Counted from the first letter of the stretch, positions 8,776 through 18,868 are shown. The stretch: DNA of 64,000 bases from Limnohabitans sp. Jir72 (GCF_003063575.1 NZ_NESC01000001.1:310001-374000); one strand, 5' to 3'. Numbers and translations are program-made. Notes: generated by a model not told the origin, from the letters alone.

Positions 8776-9552
8776 TCAGTGGCCTCCCGCCTGGCTGTCG
8801 GCCACACTGGAGCCCAGATAAGCCTCTTGTACTTTCGCATTGGCACGCACGGCCTCGGGCGTATCAAAGGCGATCACCTCGCCATAGACCACCACCGCGA
8901 TCTTGTCGGCCAAGCCAAACACCACTCCCATGTCGTGCTCCACCGTCAGCAATGTTTTGCCCACAGTGACTTCCTTGATCAGGTGGATGAAGCGCGAAGT
9001 TTCGCTCTTGCTCATGCCGGCCGTGGGTTCGTCCAGCAAAATCACATCTGAGCCACCCGCAATCGTCACCCCAATCTCCAGAGCGCGTTGCTCCGCATAG
9101 GTCAGATTCATCGCCAGCACATCGCGTTTTTTGTCGAGGTGAATCATGTCCATCAACTGTTCGGCGCGCTCGTTGGCGTCTTTCAGCCCCGAGAGGAACT
9201 TGAAGAAGGTGTACTTGTAGCCCAGGCTCCAAAGCACCGCGCAGCGCAAGTTCTCGAACACACTCAACTTTGGAAAGATGTTGGTGATCTGGAAGCTGCG
9301 CGACAACCCCATGCGGTTGATCTCGTAGGGCTTCTTGTGCTGAATGGCTTGGCCATTGAGCAAGATGTCGCCGCTGGTCGGGCCAAAGCGGCCGCTGATC
9401 AGGTTGAACAAGGTGGATTTGCCCGCGCCGTTGGGGCCGATCACGGCCACGCGCTCACCGGCCTGAACGGCCAAGTTCACACCACGGATGATTTCGGTCT
9501 TGCCGAAGTTCTTGCGAACGTCTTTCAGTTCCAGTGCGTAGGTCGTACTCAT
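8776..9552 (-). CDS. livG: Branched-chain-type ABC transporter ATP-binding protein LivG
   Basis: 258 residues. Walker A GPNGAGKSTLF is near residue 38, NLTYAEQRALEI takes the place of the signature, and Walker B is VILLDEPTAGMS. The C-terminal VRANAKVQEAYLG is the typical LivG ending. It is the second ATPase of the importer at the inner face of the membrane. Its ATG overlaps the livM stop by four bases (ATGA). Since LivF has an Arg in its P-loop, LivG is the subunit with an entirely canonical nucleotide site. Confidence 0.93.
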   Translation of the reverse strand: MSTTYALELKDVRKNFGKTEIIRGVNLAVQAGERVAVIGPNGAGKSTLFNLISGRFGPTSGDILLNGQAIQHKKPYEINRMGLSRSFQITNIFPKLSVFENLRCAVLWSLGYKYTFFKFLSGLKDANERAEQLMDMIHLDKKRDVLAMNLTYAEQRALEIGVTIAGGSDVILLDEPTAGMSKSETSRFIHLIKEVTVGKTLLTVEHDMGVVFGLADKIAVVVYGEVIAFDTPEAVRANAKVQEAYLGSSVADSQAGGH

Positions 9553-10841
9553 ACTGCAGTCTCCCGGCGCTTGATTTCTTTTTCAATTTCGGTCTGGATG
9601 TCACCCCACTCGCGCATGTACTGGCGGCGAGACAGTTCAAACAAGCCCAGACCGGTCAGCATGACAAAGGCACACCCGAACCAGCTGTCCAGCCCCTTGG
9701 CATTGAGCGTGGCGCCCATGAACTTGACCGTGTCACCCAAAGCCGAGTTCAGCTGCAAGTGGTAGACCATCTCGATCATGGCGCCTGCTCCTGCCAGCAT
9801 GACAAAGGCCGTCAGGGCCAGGCCCAAGTAACTGGTCCAAATCTGACGCAGCTTGCCAAACTTGGCCACCCGCAGGTTCATCATGATCAGGCTGGCAATG
9901 CCGCCGGGGGCGTACATGACCATGAACAGGAAGACCAAGCCGAGGTACAGCAACCAGGCTTTGGTCAGCTCGGACAGCAAGACAAAAGCAATGACCATCA
10001 AGACGGCGCCGATGATGGGGCCAAAGAAGAAGGTGGCGCCGCCCAAGAAGGTGAACAGCAAATAAGCCCCCGAGCGCCCTGCCCCCACCACTTCGGCGGT
10101 GACGATTTCGAAGTTCAGCGCCCCCAGCCCCCCTGCAATCCCCGCGAAGAAACCGGCAATGATGAAGGCGATGTAACGCACACGCTGGGTGTTGTAGCCG
10201 ATGAACTCGACGCGCTCCGGGTTGTCACGCACCGCGTTGAGGATGCGACCCAAAGGCGTCTGGGTGAAGGCAAACATCAGCGCCACACACACGAAGGTGT
10301 AGGCGGCGATCAGGTAATACACCTGAATCTGGGGCCCATAGGTGATGCCAAAGAAGGCTTGCCCGGCCACACGGTTGCCCGAGACACCGGCTTCGCCCCC
10401 GAAGAACTCGGAGAACATGAGCGACATGGCAAACACCAGCTCGGCCACGCCCATGGTGATCATGGCAAAGGGTGTGCCCGATTTGCGGGTGGTCACATAG
10501 CCGAGCAAGATCGCAAAGCCCATACCTGCCACACCACCGATGATGGGCAAAAGGCTGACCGGTATGTTGAGCTGGCCACCACTGACCGCGTTGAGTGCAT
10601 GAATGGCCATGTAAGAACCCAGGCCGGTGTACACGGCATGGCCAAAGCTGAGCATGCCGCCTTGCCCCAAGAGGATGTTGTAGGACAGGCAGGCAATGAT
10701 GGCAATGCCCATCTGGGCCAGCATGGTGGTGGACAAATTGCTGGTGAAGACCAGTGGTGCCACCAGCAGCACCAAGGCGAACAAGCTCCAGATGACCCAG
10801 CGGCCGACGTTGTATGGTTTGAATTTGTAAACAGCAGCCAT
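9549..10841 (-). CDS. livM: Branched-chain-type ABC transporter permease LivM
   Basis: 430 residues with about ten hydrophobic segments. The LivM signature region is seen as LSYNILLGQGGMLSFGHAVYTGLG and the EAA-like loop as GRILNAVRDNPERVEFIGYN. The C-terminal part after about residue 330 adds two more membrane segments and a charged tail (QTEIEKEIKRRE). This makes it longer than the 310-350 residues of many LivM proteins, as is common in Burkholderiales. It forms the translocation pore with LivH. It starts three bases after the livH stop. Confidence 0.92.
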   Translation of the reverse strand: MAAVYKFKPYNVGRWVIWSLFALVLLVAPLVFTSNLSTTMLAQMGIAIIACLSYNILLGQGGMLSFGHAVYTGLGSYMAIHALNAVSGGQLNIPVSLLPIIGGVAGMGFAILLGYVTTRKSGTPFAMITMGVAELVFAMSLMFSEFFGGEAGVSGNRVAGQAFFGITYGPQIQVYYLIAAYTFVCVALMFAFTQTPLGRILNAVRDNPERVEFIGYNTQRVRYIAFIIAGFFAGIAGGLGALNFEIVTAEVVGAGRSGAYLLFTFLGGATFFFGPIIGAVLMVIAFVLLSELTKAWLLYLGLVFLFMVMYAPGGIASLIMMNLRVAKFGKLRQIWTSYLGLALTAFVMLAGAGAMIEMVYHLQLNSALGDTVKFMGATLNAKGLDSWFGCAFVMLTGLGLFELSRRQYMREWGDIQTEIEKEIKRRETAV

Positions 10842-10844
10842 GGC

Positions 10845-11879
10845 TCAACCCTCTCGTGTGCCCAAAAGACCCTTGGGCCGGAAAATCAGGATCAGCACCA
10901 GGAACAGGTACGGCAAAATCGGCGCGACTTGCGACACCGTGAGTTTGGCAAATGTGTTGTCTTGCGCAGCGGCAGACACTGCCCAGCCCATGTCTTTGGC
11001 CAAGACCAGGAAGGAGTAATCAATGGCCACGGCAAAAGTCTGGATCACACCAATCAGGACCGATGCCAAGAACGCGCCAGACAACGAGCCCATGCCGCCG
11101 ACCACCACCACCACAAAAATGACCGAACCCACCGTGGCGGCCATGGCCGGTTCTGTCACAAAGGTGCTGCCACCGATGACGCCCGCCAGGCCCGCCAAGC
11201 CGGTGCCTGCACCAAAGACCAGCATGAACACGCGGGGCACGTTATGGCCCAGCGATTCGGCCATTTCAGGATGGGTCAAGGCCGCCTGGATGACCAAGCC
11301 GATGCGGGTGCGCGTCAGCAAGAGCCACAAGGACAGCAGCATCAACAAGGCCACCAGCATCATGAATGCGCGTGTGGCCGGGAATGGCGAACACACGACC
11401 CGGATGGCCGCATCGGCAGCACTGCACATTTCAGCAGGCGCAGAGCCCCAAACCATGCTCAGACCATTGAGTGAATGGTTGATCAGGGTGAATGCCGAAC
11501 TGCGCAAAATCTCTGGCGGTGTGAACTCGACCGCGGTGCGGCCCCAGACCAACTGGATCAACTCCAGCACGACGTAAGACAAGCCGAAAGTCACCAACAA
11601 CTCGGGCACGTGGCCAAAGGGGTGGACTTTGCGCAATGTGATGCGCTCAAACAATGCGCCGCAAGCCCCCACAAACAGGGGGGCAATGACCAAGGCAGGC
11701 CAAAAGCCAATCCACCCCGACAGGGTGTAGCCGAAATAGGCGCCGATCATGTAAAAACTGGCGTGCGCAAAATTGAGCACCCCCATCATGCTGAAAATCA
11801 AGGTCAGCCCAGAGCTGAGCATGAAGAGCAACAGCCCGTAACTGAGACCGTTGAGCATGGAGATGATGAAAAACTCCAT
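10845..11879 (-). CDS. livH: Branched-chain-type ABC transporter permease LivH
   Basis: 344 residues, strongly hydrophobic, with the LivH hallmarks LNGLSYGLLLFMLSSGLTLI at the N-terminus and GVLNFAHASFYMIGAYFGY. GGMGSLSGAFLASVLIG and FRPKGLLG lie at the C-terminus. A short insertion around residues 140-165 (with two Cys) is longer than in the E. coli protein. It forms half of the membrane channel. A terminator separates it from the binding-protein gene upstream, so expression is probably by read-through. Confidence 0.92.
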   Translation of the reverse strand: MEFFIISMLNGLSYGLLLFMLSSGLTLIFSMMGVLNFAHASFYMIGAYFGYTLSGWIGFWPALVIAPLFVGACGALFERITLRKVHPFGHVPELLVTFGLSYVVLELIQLVWGRTAVEFTPPEILRSSAFTLINHSLNGLSMVWGSAPAEMCSAADAAIRVVCSPFPATRAFMMLVALLMLLSLWLLLTRTRIGLVIQAALTHPEMAESLGHNVPRVFMLVFGAGTGLAGLAGVIGGSTFVTEPAMAATVGSVIFVVVVVGGMGSLSGAFLASVLIGVIQTFAVAIDYSFLVLAKDMGWAVSAAAQDNTFAKLTVSQVAPILPYLFLVLILIFRPKGLLGTREG

Positions 11880-11971
11880 AGATACTGCTACTTTCCAGGC
11901 TTTGAGCGCCTAACTGCGTTACCGAAAGTGGGTCATGTCAACCCGAGTGAAGACGGTGTGTGAACACCCAA

Positions 11972-12006
11972 GAAAAAGGCCCGACAACGGTGCATGTCAT
12001 CGGGCC
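11972..12006 (-). terminator. Terminator/attenuator between the binding-protein gene and livH
   Basis: On the minus strand, GGCCCGA / TCGGGCC (7-bp arms, 15-nt loop) is followed by TTTTTC, 18 bases after the stop of the binding-protein gene. This partial terminator would let the binding protein be made in excess over the membrane components. Confidence 0.82.
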
Positions 12007-12023
12007 CGCGAGCCAAACTCAGA

Positions 12024-13256
12024 TCAGCCAGGGCGCTTCATCTGGCAGCTGGTGGGTGTGCTGGACACATAGGATGGGAACTCCTTGACTGGGGCCAAGG
12101 TCATGCCGGTGTTTTCGGGGCTGTAGGGGTACTTCTTGTCCGCCTTTTGCCACACGGTCATGTACAGCGGCTGCTGCAGCTGGTGGTCGGTCTTGCGCAT
12201 TTCCACTTCGCCGTTGTAATTCTTGTACTTCAAGCCCTCCATGGCCGCAGCCACTTTGGCGGGATCGGTCGACTTGGCCTTGGCCATGCCCTCGCCCAGT
12301 GCGTTGAAGATGGAGATCACCGAGCCGGTGTAGAAATCGTCGTTGAACTTGGTCTTGAACTCGGCCATCCACTTGCCCAAGTCCCCACCCATGTTGTAGT
12401 GGTTGTAGGCGATCTGGTAAACACGGCCTGCACCACCTGTACCCAACGCTGTCGGGGTGCCGGACACACCTGTGTAATAGGTGTAGAACTTGCCGTTGTA
12501 GCCGCCTTCGTTGGCCGCTTTGACCAACAGCGCCAGGTCAGAGCCCCAGTTGCCGGTGATCACGGTGTCGGCACCCGAAGCCTTGATTTTGGCGATGTAA
12601 GGCGAGAAGTCACGCACTTGGGCCAGCGGGTGCAGGTCTTCGCCCACGATCTGGATGTCGGGGCGCTTGCGGGCCAGGTTTTCCTTGGCGAACTTGGCCA
12701 CTTGTTGACCATGTGAGTAGTTCTGATTGAACAGGTAAACCTTCTTGATGTCCTTGTCGTCTTTCATGAAGGTGGTCATGGCCTCGATCTTCATCGAGGT
12801 GTCGGCGTCAAAACGGAAATGCCAGTAGCTGCACTTGCTGTTGGTGAAGTCCGGGTCCACGGCCGAGTGGTTCAAGAAAATGATTTCCTTGCCGGGGTTG
12901 CGCTCGTTGTGCTTGTTCACCGCCTCGATCAGGGCACCAGCGACAGAAGATCCGTTGCCTTGGGTGATGTAACGCACGCCCTGGTCCATGGCGGCTTTGA
13001 GCGCGTTCAGGCTTTCGGCGGGGCTCAATTTGTTGTCGATGCCGATGACTTCAAACTTGACGCCAGCCGGGTTGGTCTTGCTGAATTTTTCGGCAAAAAA
13101 CTGGAAGCTTTTCAGCTGGTTGCTGCCGACCGGGGCCATCAGGCCAGACAGTGGATCAATCCAGGCAATTTTGACAGTCTCGCCCTTTTGGGCCATCGCG
13201 CCAAAAGCACAGGTGGTCAAGGCTGCGGCAGCGATCAAGCGGGTGGTGAATTTCAT
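12024..13256 (-). CDS. Periplasmic substrate-binding protein of the branched-chain-type ABC transporter
   Basis: 410 residues with a signal peptide (about 1-22, ending AFGAMAQ). The family pattern IAWIDPLSGLMAPVG is at the start, followed by GNGSSVAGALIEAVNKHN and a type-I periplasmic fold (Peripla_BP_6). Ligands of this family range from branched-chain amino acids and amides to aromatic and aliphatic acids. The neighbouring acyl-CoA ligase and beta-oxidation genes favour a carboxylic acid here, but this is inference. It is transcribed ahead of livHMGF and separated from them by a terminator. Confidence 0.9.
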   Translation of the reverse strand: MKFTTRLIAAAALTTCAFGAMAQKGETVKIAWIDPLSGLMAPVGSNQLKSFQFFAEKFSKTNPAGVKFEVIGIDNKLSPAESLNALKAAMDQGVRYITQGNGSSVAGALIEAVNKHNERNPGKEIIFLNHSAVDPDFTNSKCSYWHFRFDADTSMKIEAMTTFMKDDKDIKKVYLFNQNYSHGQQVAKFAKENLARKRPDIQIVGEDLHPLAQVRDFSPYIAKIKASGADTVITGNWGSDLALLVKAANEGGYNGKFYTYYTGVSGTPTALGTGGAGRVYQIAYNHYNMGGDLGKWMAEFKTKFNDDFYTGSVISIFNALGEGMAKAKSTDPAKVAAAMEGLKYKNYNGEVEMRKTDHQLQQPLYMTVWQKADKKYPYSPENTGMTLAPVKEFPSYVSSTPTSCQMKRPG

Positions 13257-13423
13257 TCAAAGTCTCCTGCGTTGTGAATCAGAACAACTCCAGCGTAACC
13301 GCTCAATTCACAAACCCGCTCGGGGTTTGCCCCTAAGCTGTATCACCCGTGCGACTTATTGATGTGGGCCCATGAAGGTTGAAGGGACCTTGTGTTTGAC
13401 CGTCATGCGCCTATTTTTGTTAT

Positions 13424-13500
13424 GCAGGAACCCACCCCGTGGGCGATGGCGTGCTTTGGGGGTGTGCGTGCAATCGCCCAGATGGGTGGGCTCCTACAAA
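13424..13500. repeat. REP-like palindromic element, copy 1
   Basis: Intergenic inverted repeat. The left arm GGAACCCACCCCGTGGGCGA (one base off the family) and right arm GGGTGGGCTCCTAC flank a GGGCGATGG...CAATCGCCC inner stem. It shares both arms with the copies at 42898, 62086 and 63585. It lies between the binding-protein gene and the acyl-CoA ligase; the rest of this gap shows no gene. Confidence 0.8.
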
Positions 13501-13538
13501 AAACAAGATCAAGAGTTGTCAGTGCGGTTTGCCTTGCA

Positions 13539-15167
13539 TCAAAGGCCTGGCAAGACGTAGTCGGCCAGCTGTTCGCGCAAGCGGGTTTTGAGCATCTTGC
13601 CAGTGGCACCCAGTGGGATCGCATCGACAAACACCACGTCATCGGGGATTTGCCATTTCGCGGTTTTGCCGTCATAAAACTGGATCAACTCGTCACAACT
13701 GACTTCGGCACCGGGCTTTTTGACCACGCACACAATCGGACGCTCGTCCCACTTGGGATGGCGAATGCCCACGCAGGCCGCCATGGCCACCGCTGGGTGT
13801 GCCATGGCAATGTTCTCCACATCGATCGAGCTGATCCACTCGCCGCCGGACTTGATCACGTCCTTGCTGCGGTCGGTGATTTGCATGAAACCATCGGCAT
13901 CGATGGTGGCCACATCACCGGTCGGGAACCAGCCATCGACCAAGGGGCTGGCACCCTCTTGTTTGAAATACGAAGCGATGACCCACGGGCCTTGCACCAG
14001 CAAGTCGCCAGCAGCTTTGCCGTCATGTGGCAGCTCTTTGCCTTGCTCATCCACGATCTTCATCTCGATGCCAAAAATGCAGCGGCCTTGCTTCATGCGC
14101 AGCTTCATCTGCTCGGCTTCGGGCAAGTTCTGGTGCTTGTTTTTGAGTGTGCACAAAGTGCCCAGCGGACTGAGCTCGGTCATGCCCCAGGCGTGCAGCA
14201 CATCCACGCCGTAGTCCTCGCGGAAGGCGGTGATCATGGCCGGTGGGCAAGCCGAGCCGCCGATGACGGTGCGGTTGAGCTTGGAAAACTTCAGGCCTGC
14301 TGGCTTCATGTGGCCCAAGAGCATTTGCCACACGGTGGGCACACCCGCCGCAAAGGTCACGCCTTCGGCTTCGATCAATTCGTACACCGACTTGCCATCG
14401 AGTGCCGGGCCGGGGAAGACCAACTTGGCACCCACCATCGCCGCGCTGTAGGGAATGCCCCATGCATTGACGTGGAACATGGGCACCACCGGCAAGATCG
14501 AATCGCGCGCCGAGATGCACATGACATCGGGCAAGGCAGCGGCATACGCGTGCAAAAGTGTTGAGCGGTGGCTGTACAGCGCGCCCTTAGGGTTGCCCGT
14601 GGTGCCGCTGGTGTAGCACAAGGTGCAAGCGGTGTTTTCATCCAATTCGGGCCAGGTGTAATGGTCAGACTGCTGCCCCATCCAGGCTTCGTAACTGACC
14701 AAGCCAGGAATGCCCGTGTCGGCCGGCAGTTTGTCTGCATCGCACAGCGCCACATATTGGCGAATCGTGGCGCATTTGGCGTGCACGGCTTGCACCAATG
14801 GCAGGAAGCTCATGTCAAAGCACAGCACCTGGTCTTCGGCGTGGTTGGCAATCCAAGCGATCTGGTCGGGGTGCAGACGCGGATTGATGGTGTGCAAAAC
14901 GCGGCCAGAACCGCTCACGCCAAAGTAGAGTTCCAGATGGCGGTAACCGTTCCAGGCCAGCGTGGCCACCCGGCTGCCGCGTTCAATCTGCATGCCATCC
15001 AGTGTGTTGGCCACCTGGCGCGATCGTTTGGCCGCTTGGGCCCAGTTGTAGCGGTGGATGTCGCCTTCGACACGGCGCGAGACGATCTCGCCGTCGCCGT
15101 GATGGCGCTCGGCAAATTGAATCAAGGAAGAAATCAGCAAAGATTGCTGTTGCATCAGTCCCAGCAT
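13539..15167 (-). CDS. Acyl-CoA synthetase (AMP-dependent fatty-acid--CoA ligase)
   Basis: 542 residues of the ANL superfamily. The AMP-binding P-loop is YTSGTTGNPKGALYSHRS (about 187-204). Further motifs are HAWGMTELSPLGT, GWFPTGDVATIDADGFM and a C-terminal DRSKDVIKSGGEWIS with the lysine-bearing end GATGKMLKTRLRE. It activates a carboxylic acid to its CoA thioester via an acyl-adenylate. It resembles the medium/long-chain ligases paired with Liv-type importers. It is probably the first gene of the minus-strand transport cluster, though about 280 bases with a REP element separate it from the binding-protein gene. Confidence 0.92.
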   Translation of the reverse strand: MLGLMQQQSLLISSLIQFAERHHGDGEIVSRRVEGDIHRYNWAQAAKRSRQVANTLDGMQIERGSRVATLAWNGYRHLELYFGVSGSGRVLHTINPRLHPDQIAWIANHAEDQVLCFDMSFLPLVQAVHAKCATIRQYVALCDADKLPADTGIPGLVSYEAWMGQQSDHYTWPELDENTACTLCYTSGTTGNPKGALYSHRSTLLHAYAAALPDVMCISARDSILPVVPMFHVNAWGIPYSAAMVGAKLVFPGPALDGKSVYELIEAEGVTFAAGVPTVWQMLLGHMKPAGLKFSKLNRTVIGGSACPPAMITAFREDYGVDVLHAWGMTELSPLGTLCTLKNKHQNLPEAEQMKLRMKQGRCIFGIEMKIVDEQGKELPHDGKAAGDLLVQGPWVIASYFKQEGASPLVDGWFPTGDVATIDADGFMQITDRSKDVIKSGGEWISSIDVENIAMAHPAVAMAACVGIRHPKWDERPIVCVVKKPGAEVSCDELIQFYDGKTAKWQIPDDVVFVDAIPLGATGKMLKTRLREQLADYVLPGL

Positions 15168-15283
15168 GGGGGTCTCCTGTTGGTGGTTGATTGGATGCGT
15201 TCATTTTGCACCCGCCTTGCGCACCGACTCGAACGAAGACCCGTCAAACCATGTGTCCTTGTCAAGGGCGTGACAATGGAGCC

Positions 15284-16816
15284 ATGTTTTCTGTCTCCGA
15301 GCCCTCTTGTGCCCCATTGCCCAAATGGGATTGGACGCACCGCCTGACCCAATTGGGCCCCCGTTTTTTCACCCGGCTGCACCCCACGCCTTTGGCGGCA
15401 CCGGTCTGGGCCATGCGCAACCTGGCCTTGCTGGGCGAGCTGGACTGGTCCCCGGACTTGCTGGATGACGAACACTTGAGCGCATTTGCGGGCAACAGCG
15501 TACTGCCCGGCTCGGACCCCATGGCCACGGTCTACAGCGGCCATCAATTCGGCCAATGGGCAGGCCAGCTGGGCGATGGCCGCGCCATTTGGCTGGGCGA
15601 GGCACCGTCTCGTCTGGGTCCGCAAGAAATCCAGCTCAAGGGCGCGGGCAGAACCCCTTACTCTCGCGGCGGCGATGGCCGTGCGGTGTTGCGATCGAGC
15701 ATCCGCGAATACCTGTGCAGCGAAGCCATGCACGGTCTGGGCATTGCCACTACTCGGGCCCTGTGCCTGGTGGCCTCGCCCGAGCCTGTGCGGCGCGAAA
15801 CGCTTGAGACCGCAGCCGTTGTGACCCGCTTGGCCCCCAGCTTTTTGCGCTTTGGGCATTTTGAGCACTTTGCTGCACAAGGCGATGTGCAGAGCCTGCG
15901 CACGCTGGCGGACCACGCGATCGCGCACCACTTGCCCGAATGCCATGCGCGTGCAGAACACCTGAACGGCAACGTTTATGCCGCTTTGCTGCAAGTGGTG
16001 CAAGAACGCACGGCGCATTTGCTGGCGCAGTGGCAGGCGGTGGGCTTTTGCCACGGCGTGATGAACACCGACAACATGAGCCTGCTGGGCCTGACCATGG
16101 ACTATGGGCCGTTCCAGTTCATGGACGGCTTTGACCCCGGCCACATCTGCAACCACACCGACACCCAGGGCCGCTACGCCTACAGCCGCCAGCCCAACAT
16201 CGCTTACTGGAACCTGTTTTGCTTGGCGCAAGCCTTGCTGCCTTTGATCGACGACCAGGACCTGACACTGCAGGTGCTGGAAGGCTACAAAATCGGTTTT
16301 CCCCGCGCACTGGGCGATGCCATGCGGGCCAAACTGGGTCTGACCGGTGACTTGGCCACAGAAGAACAACGCGAAGCCGACTGGCAACTGGTCGAAGACC
16401 TGCTGCAACTGCTGGCGTCCGAGCGGGTGGACTTCACCCTGTTTTGGCGCTGCCTGAGCCATGCGGTGGCCAGCGGATGGAGCCAGCAAGCGCGAAAGGC
16501 CCCCGCCACCGACGTCCAGGACCTGTTCATCAACCGCAACGCCTGGCAAGCCTGGCTCAGCCGCTACAAGGCGCGCCTGGGACAGGCCAACCTGGCCCAG
16601 GTCGGACAAACCATGTTGCGCACCAACCCCAAATTTGTCTTGCGTAACCATTTGGCCGAAATCGCGATCCGCCAAGCGCAAACGGGTGACTACTCGGAAA
16701 TCGAGACCCTTCACAACTTGCTAAAGTCACCCTTCGACGAGCATCCGGGCTTTGAAGCCCATGCCGACCTGCCGCCCGATTGGGCCCGTCAACTGGAAAT
16801 CAGCTGTTCATCATGA
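15284..16816 (+). CDS. selO: Protein adenylyltransferase SelO (YdiU)
   Basis: 510 residues of the SelO pseudokinase family, which transfers AMP from ATP to Ser/Thr/Tyr residues of proteins linked to redox homeostasis. Conserved segments include [38 protein letters not shown] and the catalytic-loop region [20 protein letters not shown] (Asn/Asp metal ligands). The ATG at 15284 is preceded by GGAG at 15278-15281; an upstream in-frame Met at 15251 lacks this and would add a Cys-rich tail. The protein ends in ordinary SCSS, without the selenocysteine of the animal homologue. The stop overlaps the msrB start (ATGA). Confidence 0.92.
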   Translation: MFSVSEPSCAPLPKWDWTHRLTQLGPRFFTRLHPTPLAAPVWAMRNLALLGELDWSPDLLDDEHLSAFAGNSVLPGSDPMATVYSGHQFGQWAGQLGDGRAIWLGEAPSRLGPQEIQLKGAGRTPYSRGGDGRAVLRSSIREYLCSEAMHGLGIATTRALCLVASPEPVRRETLETAAVVTRLAPSFLRFGHFEHFAAQGDVQSLRTLADHAIAHHLPECHARAEHLNGNVYAALLQVVQERTAHLLAQWQAVGFCHGVMNTDNMSLLGLTMDYGPFQFMDGFDPGHICNHTDTQGRYAYSRQPNIAYWNLFCLAQALLPLIDDQDLTLQVLEGYKIGFPRALGDAMRAKLGLTGDLATEEQREADWQLVEDLLQLLASERVDFTLFWRCLSHAVASGWSQQARKAPATDVQDLFINRNAWQAWLSRYKARLGQANLAQVGQTMLRTNPKFVLRNHLAEIAIRQAQTGDYSEIETLHNLLKSPFDEHPGFEAHADLPPDWARQLEISCSS

Positions 16817-17217
16817 GCCTTATCAAAACCGAACAAGAATGGCGCGACATTTTGCAAGCCAAAGGCGCCGAGCCTGTGGCCTACGCCGTGACGCGCCAAG
16901 CCGCCACTGAGCGCCCCTACACCGGCAAATACGAAGGCCACTGGGCGACAGGCATCTACCGCTGCATTTGTTGCGATGCCGAATTGTTCAAGTCCGACAC
17001 CAAATTTGACGCCGGTTGTGGCTGGCCGAGCTTTTCGCAGGCCATTACCGACAAGGCCATCAAGGAGCATGTGGACCGCAGCCAAGGCATGCGCCGCGTT
17101 GAAACCGTGTGCGCCCAATGCGGCGCGCACCTGGGCCACGTGTTTGAAGATGGCCCTGCCCCCACCGGCCTGCGCTACTGCATGAACTCGGCTTCGTTAG
17201 ACTTCGAGCCTCTGTGA
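16813..17217 (+). CDS. msrB: Peptide-methionine (R)-S-oxide reductase MsrB
   Basis: 134 residues. Structural zinc cysteines are the pairs Cys51/Cys54 and Cys100/Cys103. The catalytic cysteine is Cys123 in [13 protein letters not shown], and GCGWPSFSQ is the conserved core. It reduces methionine-R-sulfoxide in proteins, with electrons from thioredoxin. The start codon overlaps the selO stop by four bases, so the two are probably co-translated. This joins a redox-linked AMPylator and an oxidation-repair enzyme in one transcript. A longer reading into selO is rejected. Confidence 0.96.
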   Translation: MSLIKTEQEWRDILQAKGAEPVAYAVTRQAATERPYTGKYEGHWATGIYRCICCDAELFKSDTKFDAGCGWPSFSQAITDKAIKEHVDRSQGMRRVETVCAQCGAHLGHVFEDGPAPTGLRYCMNSASLDFEPL

Positions 17218-17241
17218 TGAACCCGGCCCACGATTGACCTC

Positions 17242-17772
17242 ATGAAATTCCTGATCGATTTTTTCCCCATTGCACTGTTTTTTGGGGCTTTCAAAATGGC
17301 CGACATCTACACCGCTACGGCGGTGTTGATGGCCGCCACCGTGGTGCAAACCGCCTTGATCTACAAGCTGGACGGCAAGCTGCAGACCATGCACAAGATC
17401 ACCCTGGTGCTGGTGTTGGGCTTTGGTGCCTTGACGCTGGGCCTGCACGACGAGCGCTTCATCAAGTGGAAACCCACCTTGCTGTACACCGGCTTGGCCG
17501 TGGCTTTGGCCATCGCGCATGGGGTCATGAAAAAGAACTTTTTGCAAATGATGCTGGGCCAGCAACTGCAATTGCCTGACCGGGTTTGGCACCGCATGAA
17601 CATGGCCTGGATGCTGTATTGCCTGTTCATGGCCACCATCAACGGCTACGTCGCCGCTTATTTTTCGACCGAAGACTGGGTCAACTTCAAGGTCTGGGGC
17701 TACGTGTTCCCCTTGGTCTTCATCGTGGCGCAAGGCGTTTACGTGGCCCGTCACCTGCCCAAAGACGAATGA
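17242..17772 (+). CDS. yciB: Inner-membrane septation protein A (YciB/IspZ)
   Basis: 176 residues beginning [19 protein letters not shown], the family signature, with about five membrane segments and a C-terminal [17 protein letters not shown]. YciB proteins take part in envelope and division-site integrity. It follows msrB by 24 bases and overlaps the bolA-like gene (ATGA), so selO-msrB-yciB-bolA probably form one operon ending with, or followed by, the parvulin gene. Confidence 0.95.
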   Translation: MKFLIDFFPIALFFGAFKMADIYTATAVLMAATVVQTALIYKLDGKLQTMHKITLVLVLGFGALTLGLHDERFIKWKPTLLYTGLAVALAIAHGVMKKNFLQMMLGQQLQLPDRVWHRMNMAWMLYCLFMATINGYVAAYFSTEDWVNFKVWGYVFPLVFIVAQGVYVARHLPKDE

Positions 17773-18038
17773 TCGCCATGCCCACAGTTGCCGAACAAAT
17801 CCACATGCGCCTGACACAACAGCTGCAGCCCACCAGCCTGAAGGTGGTCGATGAAAGCGCTGCCCACGCCGGGCACGCAGGTGCCAGTGCCACTGGCCAA
17901 GGCAGCCACATGCGTGTGTGCATTGCTTCACCCTTGTTTACATCACTTTCACGCGTTCAGCGCCATCGCCTTGTGTATGATGCGCTGCAAGATTTCATCG
18001 ACCAAGGTTTGCATGCCTTGGCCATTGAGCTGATCTGA
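17769..18038 (+). CDS. BolA family protein
   Basis: 89 residues, or 86 from the second Met at 17778. The BolA signature is clear: [20 protein letters not shown] followed by YDAL, with a conserved HAGH segment before it. BolA proteins bind monothiol glutaredoxins and Fe-S clusters and influence cell shape or stress responses. The first ATG overlaps the yciB stop; the second (MPTVAEQ) looks more like other BolA N-termini. A longer upstream reading lies inside yciB and is rejected. Confidence 0.93.
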   Translation: MIAMPTVAEQIHMRLTQQLQPTSLKVVDESAAHAGHAGASATGQGSHMRVCIASPLFTSLSRVQRHRLVYDALQDFIDQGLHALAIELI

Positions 18039-18088
18039 ACTCCCGCCTTTATTTCATACCCAACGAACCGTCATTGAGGAAAAATCCC

Positions 18089-18868
18089 ATGAAAAAGCAA
18101 ATGCTCAGCGCCGCGACCGCCGTTTTGGCATTGATGGCTGCGCCAGCTTTCGCCCAAAACCTTGCTGTGGTCAACGGCAAGCCCGTGCCCTCCTCCCGCG
18201 TGGAAGTGCTCAAGCAGCAAGTCGAACGTTCCGGCCGCCCTGTGACGCCTGAAGTCCTGGCCCAAATCAAGGAAGAGTTGATCGCCCGTGAAGTCTTCAT
18301 GCAAGAAGCCAGAAAACGCGGCATGGACGCCACCGAAGACTACAAAAACCAGCTCGAGTTGGCCCGTCAGACCCTCCTGATCCGCGAGCTGTTTGCCGAT
18401 TTCCAGAAAAAGAACCCGGTGACAGACGCCGACATCAAGGGTGAATACGACAAGTTCGTGGCTGCCAACGGCGGCAAAGAATACCGTGCCCGTCACATCC
18501 TGGTGGAAAAAGAAGACGAAGCGCTGGCCCTGATCGCAGACATCAAAAAAGGTGCCAAGTTTGAAGACCTGGCCAAGAAAGCCTCCAAAGACCCAGGGTC
18601 GGGTGCCAACGGTGGCGACCTGGACTGGGCTGCAGCTGGCAGCTATGTGCCCGAGTTTTCTGGCGCCATGGTCAAGCTGGACAAAGGCCAGATGACCGAC
18701 ACCCCCGTCAAGAGCCAGTTTGGCTACCACATCATCCGTGTGGACGATGTGCGCGAGGCCCAATTGCCCAAGCTGGAAGAAGTCAAACCTCAAATCTCGC
18801 AGCAACTGCAACAGCAAAAGCTGACCAAGTTCCAGGAAGATCTGCGCAGCAAAGCCAAGATCCAGTGA
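18089..18868 (+). CDS. Periplasmic parvulin-type peptidylprolyl isomerase (PpiC/SurA-like)
   Basis: 259 residues. A signal peptide (MKKQMLSAATAVLALMAAPAFA) precedes a helical N-terminal domain. A single rotamase domain spans about residues 130-235 (YRARHILVEKEDEA, NGGDLDWAAAGSYVPEF, SQFGYHIIRVDD). It assists folding of exported proteins. The ATG at 18089 has GAGGA nine bases upstream; an in-frame TTG at 18074 is less likely. A strong terminator follows. Confidence 0.94.
   Translation: MKKQMLSAATAVLALMAAPAFAQNLAVVNGKPVPSSRVEVLKQQVERSGRPVTPEVLAQIKEELIAREVFMQEARKRGMDATEDYKNQLELARQTLLIRELFADFQKKNPVTDADIKGEYDKFVAANGGKEYRARHILVEKEDEALALIADIKKGAKFEDLAKKASKDPGSGANGGDLDWAAAGSYVPEFSGAMVKLDKGQMTDTPVKSQFGYHIIRVDDVREAQLPKLEEVKPQISQQLQQQKLTKFQEDLRSKAKIQ

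Noticed and set aside
9534..11474. 646-codon open frame on the plus strand opposite livM/livH
   Set aside because: Highly polar His/Gln/Asp-rich translation, antisense to two clear membrane proteins; no recognisable family.
15155..16714. 519-codon open frame antisense to selO
   Set aside because: Mirror frame of a well-supported gene, with no motif and no ribosome-binding site.
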